A model generated the notes under the pieces. The model was not told where the DNA came from and made no database searches. It was given only the letters and a program-made list of their open reading frames with translations. Positions 10,617-17,173 of a stretch of 36,955 nt of DNA are shown here, in pieces. The stretch spans positions 1 to 36,955 of the forward strand of contig JAYZDP010000031.1 of assembly GCA_036337765.1 (NCBI GenBank). The letters are read 5' to 3'. Both the position numbers and the translations under genes were made by a program. This stretch comes from JAYZDP01 sp036337765. GTDB lineage: Bacteria > Acidobacteriota > Thermoanaerobaculia > Multivoradales > Multivoraceae. Within the stretch, counting starts at the first letter, position 1. Every line of letters starts with the position of its first letter.

Positions 10617-10988
10617 CTACCTGCGGCGGGGCGGGCCGCGCGGTGCCGCCAGCGACAGAGGCGCTCTGAGGAGTGCCTCCTCGCAGGTCGACGGCAGGGC
10701 GTGGGCATCGGGGCCGAAGGTCTCCGTAGGCTCGCCAGCAAGCAGCGGCACCTATCGGCCTACGCGACCGAGACATTCGAGCACCGTCTCGGTGCGGAAG
10801 CTCTCCGCGTGCAGCGGCTGCTCGGGATGGCTATCGAAGCTGCGCGGGCTGCCATGAGCCGCGGCGCCCTGCGCGACTGCGCCGTGGTGCGCGTGAAGGT
10901 GCGCGACACCGCCCACCAGCACGACCGCAGTCAGCACAGCGGCCAGCCGATGGGTTACCTGTCCCGAGCGCGTCACGCCACCCATCAT
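10617..10988 (-). pseudogene. Small His-rich exported protein with an internal in-frame TAG
   Basis: From the ATG at 10988 the frame reads MMGGVTRSGQVTHR, a hydrophobic export segment (LAAVLTAVVLVGGVA) and a His-rich segment (HLHAHHG, AAAHG, FDSHPEQPLHAES, then C). TAG at 10752-10754 follows ECLGRVGR. The same frame stays open beyond it for 43 more codons (VPLLAGEPTETFGPDAH to LAAPRGPPRR) and ends in TAG at 10617. Small His-rich proteins with a conserved mid-protein Cys and a Pro/Arg-rich tail (DUF2946-like) often sit beside metal-related TonB receptors, and this arrangement fits. Either the short 78-residue product is real, or the internal TAG is a nonsense mutation. The tail's resemblance to that family favours the second, with modest confidence. 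Confidence 0.4.
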
Positions 10989-11105
10989 CCCAGAAACGGG
11001 TCGCGGCGGAGCCAGCACCCCGCCGGCAAGGGCCGCGCAGGCCGCTCCGCAACCCTGTGCTACCTTGCCGATTGCCGAAAACCACAACAGAAGCAGGCCC
11101 TTCCA

Positions 11106-11879
11106 ATGCCCGAAAGAGACAGCTACTCGCAGGGGACACCGTCATGGGTTGACCTGGCGACCACCGACGATGACGGCGCCGTCGCCTTCTACTCGGCGCT
11201 GTTCGGCTGGGAGGACGTGCCGAATCCCGCGGGCCCCGGCATGACGTACCACATGATGAAGCTCAGGGGCCGCGATGCGGGCGCGATCTTCAAACAAGAC
11301 CCCGACGACGCTGCCCAGGGCATTCCGCCGCACTGGAACACCTACATCACGGTCGCCGATGTCGACGCCGTCACCGCGCGGGTGCCGGCGGCGGGCGGGC
11401 AAGTGCTCGCTAAGCCGTTCGACGTCACGGACGCGGGCCGGATGGCAGTGGTCCAAGATCCGACCGGGGCCGTGGTCTCGTTCTGGCAGGCAGGCGCGAA
11501 CTGCGGCGCCGAGATCGTCAACGAGCCGGGAGCACTGTGCTGGAGCGAGCTCCAGACGCGCGACCTCGATCGCGCCGGCTCCTTTCTCACCGAAGTCTTG
11601 GGCGTCGAGGTCCAGTGCCAGGAGGAGCCGATGGTCTACGCCATGATCAAGGTCTCAGGCGCCGACGTCGGCGGCATCATGCCGATCAGCGACGAGATGG
11701 GCGACATGCCGCCGAGCTGGAGCGTCTATTTCGCCACCGCCGACTGCGACGCCACGGTCGCCAAGGTCAAGAAGCTCGGCGGCGCCGTTCACCGGGCGCC
11801 CTGGGACCTGATGGTCGGCCGCATCGCGGTCGTCGCCGACCCGCAGGGAGCGGTGTTCCAGGTCATCCAGATGAACTAG
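11106..11879 (+). CDS. Two-domain VOC (glyoxalase/bleomycin-resistance fold) protein
   Basis: This 257-residue protein starts at MPERDSYSQ; the frame extends far upstream but only as non-coding sequence. It contains two consecutive vicinal-oxygen-chelate domains. The first runs from WVDLATTDDDGAVAFYSALFGWE to DPTGAVVSFWQ and the second from CWSELQTRDLDRAGSFLTEVLG to DPQGAVFQVIQ. Segments such as TYITVADVDAVTARVPAAGG and SVYFATADCDATVAKVKKLGG form the matching beta-alpha units. The overall plan resembles mycobacterial Cfp30B-type proteins, whose reaction is unclear, so a specific substrate cannot be named. No signal peptide. The stop TAG at 11877-11879 overlaps the GTG start of the following AsmA remnant. 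Confidence 0.85.
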   Translation: MPERDSYSQGTPSWVDLATTDDDGAVAFYSALFGWEDVPNPAGPGMTYHMMKLRGRDAGAIFKQDPDDAAQGIPPHWNTYITVADVDAVTARVPAAGGQVLAKPFDVTDAGRMAVVQDPTGAVVSFWQAGANCGAEIVNEPGALCWSELQTRDLDRAGSFLTEVLGVEVQCQEEPMVYAMIKVSGADVGGIMPISDEMGDMPPSWSVYFATADCDATVAKVKKLGGAVHRAPWDLMVGRIAVVADPQGAVFQVIQMN

Positions 11880-12376
11880 TGAAGAAGGTCGTCGGCGCTC
11901 TCATCGCCATCGCCGCGCTCGGCGCCAGCGTGGCGGTTTTTCTGGTTGCACGTCTCGACGCGGACACCCTCGGACAGCTGGTGCTCGAGCACGAGCTCTG
12001 GCCGCTACTGCGTCGGCGAGTGGTGGTCCGCCGGCTGCTGGTCGAATCGCCAACTCTCACTCTCGTCTCGCAAGCCAATGGCGATGCGAGCTCGGGCCGG
12101 GATCGCCACTCCGCGCCACGGCCCGATCCGGGGAGTGCGTTGACGAGCGGCGCCGGAAGCCTCGACATCGACGGCGTACTCGGCACGACGGTCTTCTTCG
12201 AGGTGGGCGGCACCATGGCCGCGCCCCAGGTCGCCATCGACATGGGTCGCATCCAAGCCGCCGCGCAGGTCGCCGCCAGGGGCAGGGTGGATGACGCGGT
12301 CGAGAAAGAGAAGAAAAAGCTCAAGAAATGACTCTTCGGCAAGCTCGACGACCAGCTGAAGCGGCTCAGGGACTGA
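11879..12376 (+). pseudogene. AsmA-family protein remnant, internally deleted and interrupted by TGA
   Basis: A GTG start overlapping the previous stop opens a 150-codon frame: a membrane anchor (residues 4-24), then ELWPLLRRRVVVRRLLVESPTLTLVSQANGDASS (about 39-72), the strand motif of AsmA-like envelope proteins, and finally the typical C-terminal part (SLDIDGVLGTTVFFEVGGTMAAPQVAIDM, then an amphipathic lysine-rich helix). AsmA proteins are several hundred residues, so the long central beta-groove is missing, as is the usual 40-60 residue stretch between anchor and PLL motif. The frame stops at TGA (12329-12331) but continues without shift as LFGKLDDQLKRLRD and ends at a second TGA (12374). 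That continuation looks like the original tail, so the first stop is probably a nonsense mutation such as GGA to TGA. Confidence 0.6.
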
Positions 12377-12399
12377 CCGCCGTTGCGCGTGTAGACGCG

Positions 12400-12429
12400 T
12401 TGCGCTGATGCAGTTCGAAAAGCTACACT
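12400..12429 (+). promoter_or_regulatory. Putative tRNA-Ala promoter
   Basis: TTGCGC at 12400-12405 and TACACT at 12424-12429 are separated by 18 bp, placing the transcription start about 10 bp before the tRNA. The -10 agrees with other candidate promoters in the window (TACACT at 15734, TACAGT at 16732). The -35 is only a partial match. Confidence 0.45.
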
Positions 12430-12446
12430 GCGGCGCTCCCACGGGT

Positions 12447-12522
<76 letters not shown>

Positions 12523-12646
12523 ACTAAACAAACGACTTGCGGGCGCATCACCAGACGTGCCTTTCTAACATCAAGGCCCTCCAACTATGGGAATGAGAAG
12601 GGCGGAGGGGCCTGCTCCCGCCGGTGCACGACCAGGCGCGACGCGA

Positions 12647-13204
12647 TGCGGCGATCGAGCGCTTCGGAAACCTTCTCGAGCTCGAGGCAGCCAACGGATG
12701 AAGGCTCTGGCAGCGGCGGGTGTCGTTCGCAACGTCCTTGTCTTCATCGACGACTTCTTCTCGACGCGGCAAGATCGCAATCGGGTCCTCGAGCGACTGG
12801 CCGTTGATCTCGACTCCCTCGGAGATGACGACCGGGTCGCGATTGTGGCTTTCGACGGTCACCGCATCACTCGCCTTGCCGGCGTCATAGAGCAAGCCGT
12901 GCTCGCTGCAGCGACTTCCATCGGCGGCTCGCGCCACCCTCCCGGCCGACGGGCCATGCTTCTCCTCTCGGGCGGCTGGCCTCACGCGCCCCACCTCTTC
13001 TACCGCAATGACACCGTGCGCTCAGCTGACGTCCTCTCCCGGAACCTTGGCGAGGAGGCCCTGGGCTATGCCGGCGACCGACTGTTCCAGCCCCTCATCG
13101 ACGCCGCCAACCGCTTCGGCTTCACTCTCTATCCGGTCGACCTCCCTGCCATGAGCTACGCCTGCCCTGTAGGTCGTCAACATGAGCCAGGGGCTGACGG
13201 ATGA
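12647..13204 (+). pseudogene. Remnant of a VWFA-related (acidobacterial type) protein
   Basis: The open frame here (formally from 12587) contains recognisable pieces of the VWFA-related family. They are VRNVLVFIDDFFSTRQDRNRVLERL, DLDSLGDDDRVAIVAFDGHRITRLAG, then directly PPGRRAMLLLSGGWP, DRLFQPLIDAANRFGFTLYPVDLPAM. Intact members are longer. They begin with a signal peptide and a domain that is absent here, carry more sequence between the FDGHRITRL and GRRAMLLLSGG segments, and continue after the YPVDLP motif. Here the frame ends 18 codons later in unrelated sequence. No ribosome site was found. In neighbouring frames short protein-like pieces flank it (DQARRDAAIERFGNLLELEAANG before; TDECAVIGTLVRFLSAFSSKLSE at 13197-13268), suggesting further debris. 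Together with the non-coding rest of 12523-13309, this is a decayed interval downstream of the tRNA. Confidence 0.55.
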
Positions 13205-13309
13205 GTGCGCCGTAATCGGTACTCTGGTCAGATTCCTGAGCGCCTTCTCCTCCAAGCTGTCTGAGTGAGCGGTTCGCGACGCAAGCAAACTAGAGAAGAG
13301 GAGAAAGCC

Positions 13310-13624
13310 ATGACAGTCCCCAAAGTCCTTGACGCGGCGGCTCTCGAAACCGAGCTACAGAGTCTCGACGGATGGTCGGTGGTGGACGGCAAGCTCCACA
13401 AGCAGTACGTGTTCGAAGATTTCGTTCAGGCCTTCGGTTTCATGTCGTCCGCAGCGTTGCTGGCAGAACGCAGCGGCCACCACCCGGAGTGGTCCAACGT
13501 CTACAAATTCGTGCGCGTGGATCTGGTCACGCACGACGCCGGAGGGATCACCAGCTTCGATGTCGAGCTCGCACGAGAGTTCGATCAGGCCGCGAGGCTC
13601 TCGTCGCCGAAGTCGATCCCATGA
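13310..13624 (+). CDS. phhB: 4a-hydroxytetrahydrobiopterin dehydratase (pterin-4a-carbinolamine dehydratase)
   Basis: This 104-residue protein has the full signature of the PCD/DCoH family: SGHHPEWSNVYKFVRVDLVTHDAGGITSFDVELA, here read in two parts around residues 55-88. H57, H58 and H75 occupy the catalytic positions, with P59 and W61 in the usual places. The enzyme dehydrates 4a-hydroxytetrahydrobiopterin during pterin recycling for phenylalanine hydroxylase; no hydroxylase gene is visible here, and the same fold also appears in molybdopterin contexts. The start was set at MTVPKV because GAGGAG lies 6-9 bp before it; the frame opens 15 codons earlier. A small membrane protein gene follows after 21 bp. 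Confidence 0.92.
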   Translation: MTVPKVLDAAALETELQSLDGWSVVDGKLHKQYVFEDFVQAFGFMSSAALLAERSGHHPEWSNVYKFVRVDLVTHDAGGITSFDVELAREFDQAARLSSPKSIP

Positions 13625-13645
13625 GAGCAGAGGGGAAGGGAAATC

Positions 13646-13909
13646 ATGCTTAGCGAACCGATGGCTGGTTGGATCGTCATCGGGCTCGGGATCTACGTCG
13701 GCTTCGGCGCTCTCTTCGGTCTCTTCTTTGTCTTGAAAGGAGTCCATCGCGCCCGCAGAGAGCAACGCCCATCGGAAGGCCGCGCGGGGCGCATCGTGAT
13801 CTGCCCTCTGAGGATCCGGCACCGCTGGATGATCGGCGCGATCGGCCTGGCCGTCGGCGTCCTACTTGTGCTTGGACTTCTGGCTCGCCGTGCCGCGGAC
13901 GGCACCTGA
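13646..13909 (+). CDS. Small two-helix membrane protein, uncharacterised
   Basis: This 87-residue protein has two hydrophobic helices, at about residues 8-30 (WIVIGLGIYVGFGALFGLFFVLKG) and 62-80 (MIGAIGLAVGVLLVLGLLA), joined by a basic loop. The N-terminal helix followed by KGVHRA resembles a widespread family of small bacterial membrane proteins with no known role; the second half does not follow that family closely. A GGGAAGGGAAA ribosome site precedes the ATG. It lies 21 bp after phhB in the same direction, so co-transcription is likely, and 8 bp before the end of the convergent SLC13 permease gene. Function unknown. Confidence 0.65.
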   Translation: MLSEPMAGWIVIGLGIYVGFGALFGLFFVLKGVHRARREQRPSEGRAGRIVICPLRIRHRWMIGAIGLAVGVLLVLGLLARRAADGT

Positions 13910-13917
13910 AGCCACCA

Positions 13918-15687
13918 CTAGAAGCTCCAGAAGCGCGGAATGAAGATCACCGACAGGATCCAGAACAAGACGCTGAGCGGCACCCCCGTACGGAGAAAAT
14001 CCGTGTACTTGTACCCGCCCGGGTTGTAGATCATCGTGTTGGTCTGGTAGCCCACCGGGGTCGAGAAACCGGTCGAGGCGGCGAAAGTGATCGCCATCAG
14101 GAACGGGCGCGGATCGACGCCCATTTGCTCGGCGGTCGAAATGGCGATGGGTGCCAGAAGCACCGCTGCGGCGTTGTTCGACATCGTGTCGGTCATGACC
14201 GATGTCATCAGGTAAACGACAGCGAGCACAGCGACTGGGCCGTAGTCGCCCACCGCCGCCACCGCTCGGCCGGCGACGGCACCGGCGGCGCCGCTGTTTT
14301 GCATGGCGATGCCGAGCGGCAGGATGCCGGCGAGCAGGAAGATGACCTGCCAGTTGATGGCCTGATAGGCCTCGTCGAGGCGGAGCACGCGGAACAGAAC
14401 CAGCGCAAGGCAGCCGAGCAGCGCCGTGATCAGGATCGGCATCACGTTGAATGCGGCGAGCCCGACGACGGCCGCGAGGATCCCCAGCACGAGCGGCGCC
14501 TTGTGCCGCAGCGCCACGCCTGCCACCTCGTCCAGGACGATGAAGTCCGAGTCTTTGCGCAGAGTCTTAAGCTGCGCCTCGTGGGCCTGAATCAGGAGCG
14601 CGTCGCCGAGGCCGAGCTCGGCCGAGTTGAGCTTGTCGTGAATGGTCTCGCCGCGGCGTTGAATGGCCAGCACCAGCGCCTTGTACCGATTGCGGAAGTC
14701 GAGCTCCTTCAAGGTGCGGCCGACGAGCTCCGATCCCGGTGCGATGAGCGCCTGTACCAGGCGCAGGTCCTCGGTCTGGAGCGCCTCGTCGCGCAGCTCG
14801 AACTCCACGTTCAGCTCCAGCCGGGCCGAGTCGCGCAGGCGCATGAGCTCGCGAATCTGGCCCCGAACCAGGAGCACGTCGCCCGCCTTGAGCGCCTGGC
14901 GCAGCGGCGCCCACACCGCCTCCGCGGTCTGCTGCATGAGGCGCAGGACGGTGACGTCGTGGTCCTGTCCGAGCCGGCTCTCCAGCACCGACTTACCCAC
15001 CAGCGGCGAGGCCTGGGTGACCCGCATCTCGGTCAGGTACTCACCGAGCTGATAGGTGACCGCGAGCTCCTTAGCCTCGCGCTCGGGCAACAGCCAGCGC
15101 CCGAAAGCGAGGAAGAACAGCACACCGGCGACGAACAGCACCAACCCCATGCGGCTGAACTCGAACATGCTGAAGGCGCCGTAGCCCTCCCGATCGGAGA
15201 TCGAGCTGACAAGCAGGTTGGTCGACGTGCCGACCAGGGTGCACACTCCGCCGAACTGCGAGGCGTAGGACAGCGGGATGAGGAGGCGCGACGCGGCGAT
15301 CTTTCGGCGGTTGGCGACGATCATCACCAGCGGAATGAAGACCGCCACGGCCGCGGTGTTGTTGACGAAGGCCGAGATGACGGTGATCGTGCCCATGATG
15401 ACGACCAGCGCGGAGAAGTGGTTGCGCCCGTAGCGCACCATCAGGCGCCCGAGCGCCGCAGTGGCGCCGGTCTTTTGGAGTCCGGCACTCAGCACGAACA
15501 TCGCCGCGACCGTCACCGTCGCCGGGTTGCTGAAGCCCGAGATACCCTCCTGGGGCGTCACCAGTCCGAGAGCCAGCAGCGCGCCCAGTACCAGAAGCGC
15601 GACGAAGTCGATCGGGTACTTCTCCGAAACGAAGAGCACGACCGCGCCTACCAGGATTGCGAGGACGAGTAGCGCTTCCAGGGGCAT
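13918..15687 (-). CDS. SLC13-family permease with two RCK_C (TrkA-C) domains
   Basis: This 589-residue inner-membrane permease belongs to the divalent-anion/citrate-type (SLC13/CitT) family. The first half carries about five helices, including PIDFVALLVLGALLALGLV, GISGFSNPATVTVAAMFVL and the family loop ISAFVNNTAAVAVFIPLV. SYASQFGGVCTLVGTSTNLLVSSI gives the substrate-binding SNT-like motif. Two cytoplasmic RCK_C domains follow (about 215-290 and 300-390: TQASPLVGKSVLES, GDVLLVRG; PGSELVGRTLKELDFRNRY, GDALLIQ). The second half repeats the pattern, ending with TDTMSNNAAAVLLAPI and STPVGYQTNTMIYNPGGYKYTDFLR. The substrate (sulfate, dicarboxylate or another anion) cannot be read from sequence. 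It is convergent with the small membrane protein and divergent from the DUF1684 gene. Confidence 0.9.
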   Translation of the reverse strand: MPLEALLVLAILVGAVVLFVSEKYPIDFVALLVLGALLALGLVTPQEGISGFSNPATVTVAAMFVLSAGLQKTGATAALGRLMVRYGRNHFSALVVIMGTITVISAFVNNTAAVAVFIPLVMIVANRRKIAASRLLIPLSYASQFGGVCTLVGTSTNLLVSSISDREGYGAFSMFEFSRMGLVLFVAGVLFFLAFGRWLLPEREAKELAVTYQLGEYLTEMRVTQASPLVGKSVLESRLGQDHDVTVLRLMQQTAEAVWAPLRQALKAGDVLLVRGQIRELMRLRDSARLELNVEFELRDEALQTEDLRLVQALIAPGSELVGRTLKELDFRNRYKALVLAIQRRGETIHDKLNSAELGLGDALLIQAHEAQLKTLRKDSDFIVLDEVAGVALRHKAPLVLGILAAVVGLAAFNVMPILITALLGCLALVLFRVLRLDEAYQAINWQVIFLLAGILPLGIAMQNSGAAGAVAGRAVAAVGDYGPVAVLAVVYLMTSVMTDTMSNNAAAVLLAPIAISTAEQMGVDPRPFLMAITFAASTGFSTPVGYQTNTMIYNPGGYKYTDFLRTGVPLSVLFWILSVIFIPRFWSF

Positions 15688-15733
15688 GCCTTAGTCCTAC
15701 GAGTCGAATCGAGGGTCGCGACGACGGGCAGAT

Positions 15734-15739
15734 TACACT
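15734..15739 (+). promoter_or_regulatory. Possible -10 element for a leaderless DUF1684 transcript
   Basis: TACACT ends 7 bp before the ATG at 15746, so transcription would begin at about the start codon. No ribosome site precedes that ATG. This is the same arrangement as at the M20 gene. No clear -35 is visible. Confidence 0.3.
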
Positions 15740-15745
15740 GTGCCC

Positions 15746-16702
15746 ATGCTGCCCCCGCAACACGGGTCGCGCGGCGATCGTCGCCGCGGTGCCGACGCCA
15801 CGATCGGTCTCTGGGTGTCGGCGATCGTGACGCTCTGCGGCTGCGGCGGCGACCCCTCGGCGGTCTTCGACGAGGCTTCGTTTCTAGCCGAGCTCGACAC
15901 CTGGCGACAAGAGCGCGACGCGGGCCTGCGGCGCGACGACGGCTGGCTCAGTCTCGCCGGGCTGTTCTGGCTCGAGGAGGGGCCGAATCGCTTCGGCGCG
16001 AACATCGACAACGACCTCGTCTTTCCACCCGGCTCGGCACCGCCGGTGCTCGGCCACTTCCTCGTCGCCGGCGATGGCGTCCGCGTCAGAACTGCTCCTG
16101 GCGTCGAGCTGCGCGTCTCGGGCGAGCCGGCCATGGAAGCCGCGGTGGCCTCGGACGCAGATGGCGACCCGACCATGATCGAGCACGGATCACTGCTCTT
16201 CTATGTCATCTCCCGCAATGAGCGGCTGGGCGTCCGGCTCAAGGACCGGTCGTCCCCTCTGCTCGCCGGCTTCGAGGGAATGCACCACTACGCCCCGGCT
16301 CCCGCCTGGCGCATCACAGGTGAGTTCCAACCTTACGACCCGCCCAAGATCATCCCTGTGCCCAACATCCTCGGCACGCCGGTCGACGAGACTTGCCCGG
16401 GCCGCGTCGTCTTCGAGGTCGTCGGCGAGACGTACACGCTCGAGCCGACCGGGGAACCAGGCGAGGAGCTCTTCATTGTCTTCGGAGACGAAACGAACGG
16501 CGAGCACACTTACGGCGGCGGACGCTTCCTGCGAGCGGCCTGGCCAGCGGACGGCGAGGTCGTCCTCGATTTCAATCGTGCTTACAACCCACCGTGCGTG
16601 TTCACTCCCTGGGCCACATGCCCACTGCCGCCGCCCCAAAACCGCCTCTCGCTCTCAATCACCGCCGGCGAGCTGGCGTATGGTTCCGACGACCACTCGT
16701 AG
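15746..16702 (+). CDS. DUF1684 domain lipoprotein
   Basis: This 318-residue protein belongs to DUF1684, a family of unknown role with a beta-rich fold. The N-terminus has a basic stretch and a hydrophobic segment ending LCGC (about residue 33), a plausible lipobox, so it is probably anchored to a membrane. Family motifs: DTWRQERDAGLRRDDGWLSLAGLFWLEEGPNRFG near the start, a central RLGVRLKDRSSPL, WRITGEFQPYDPPK, and the conserved end FGDETNGEHTYGGGRFL, DFNRAYNPPCVFTPWATCPLPPPQNRL. GTG at 15740 and ATG at 15746 are both possible starts. ATG was chosen because of the -10 spacing and because it does not alter the signal sequence. Confidence 0.88.
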   Translation: MLPPQHGSRGDRRRGADATIGLWVSAIVTLCGCGGDPSAVFDEASFLAELDTWRQERDAGLRRDDGWLSLAGLFWLEEGPNRFGANIDNDLVFPPGSAPPVLGHFLVAGDGVRVRTAPGVELRVSGEPAMEAAVASDADGDPTMIEHGSLLFYVISRNERLGVRLKDRSSPLLAGFEGMHHYAPAPAWRITGEFQPYDPPKIIPVPNILGTPVDETCPGRVVFEVVGETYTLEPTGEPGEELFIVFGDETNGEHTYGGGRFLRAAWPADGEVVLDFNRAYNPPCVFTPWATCPLPPPQNRLSLSITAGELAYGSDDHS

Positions 16703-16707
16703 TCGGC

Positions 16708-16737
16708 GTGACGATCTGAAGGCCGGCCTAGTACAGT
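16708..16737 (+). promoter_or_regulatory. Putative promoter for the secreted protein/ADOP operon
   Basis: GTGACG at 16708-16713 and TACAGT at 16732-16737 are separated by 18 bp, 37 bp before the start codon at 16775. The ribosome site AAGGGGG follows. The match is moderate, and this lies in the only gap between the DUF1684 gene and the operon. Confidence 0.4.
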
Positions 16738-16774
16738 GGCTTCAGTTCCGAATCGGCAAAGCAAGGGGGTCTCG

Positions 16775-17170
16775 ATGTCTAGAGGGCTCGACCGTTGGCT
16801 CGGTGTCGCATGGATCATCGTGGGATTGGCTCTTCCCGCGTTCGCGGAGCCCCCGGCATCCGGATCCCAGGAGGGTCTCGACGCTCTGGTCGGCACCTGG
16901 AATCTCTCCGGTGACTCGCCGTTCGGCACCTTGGAGCACCAACTGGTCGTGACCGCTGACGGCGAAGCGACCTATGGGTCGAACGGCGAGGTCAGCGACG
17001 TCAGAGGGCTCGAGATCGACGGCGAGAAGGTTCGCTTCGAGATGACCGTCTACGGCGGCCCGTCGAGCTATGAGATGAGCTTTGCCGGCACCGTCGACGA
17101 CGAACGCCTGACCGGTGAGATCATCGGCAGCAGCGGCAGCTTCGCGACCCTGAGCGCAAAGCGAGAGTAG
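16775..17170 (+). CDS. Small secreted protein, lipocalin-like core, uncharacterised
   Basis: This 131-residue protein has a signal peptide (WLGVAWIIVGLALPAFA) and a mature domain of about 105 residues. It opens with LDALVGTWNLSGDSPFG and continues with a run of short beta strands (EHQLVVTADGEATYGS, VRGLEIDGEKVRFEMTVYG, YEMSFAGTVDDERLTGEIIG). The GTW opening and the strand spacing recall small lipocalin-like periplasmic proteins; no ligand can be proposed. The start ATG has AAGGGGG 4-5 bp upstream; an earlier in-frame start lacks a ribosome site. Only 3 bp separate its stop from the GTG of the ADOP permease, so the two are surely co-transcribed. Confidence 0.7.
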   Translation: MSRGLDRWLGVAWIIVGLALPAFAEPPASGSQEGLDALVGTWNLSGDSPFGTLEHQLVVTADGEATYGSNGEVSDVRGLEIDGEKVRFEMTVYGGPSSYEMSFAGTVDDERLTGEIIGSSGSFATLSAKRE

Positions 17171-17173
17171 ATC

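Noticed and set aside
10525..10776. N-terminal extension of the TonB receptor to 10776
   Set aside because: The added 84 residues are low complexity and precede a standard signal peptide with its own ribosome site.
13900..13930. Intrinsic terminators between convergent gene pairs
   Set aside because: No GC hairpin followed by a T run was found at 5265, 7245, 13912, 19580, 22670 or 26120; termination signals are not visible.
13669..15672. Long plus-strand open frame of 667 codons over the SLC13 permease
   Set aside because: The protein is a His/Arg/Gln/Glu-rich artefact of reading the permease antisense; the minus strand has the clear transporter.
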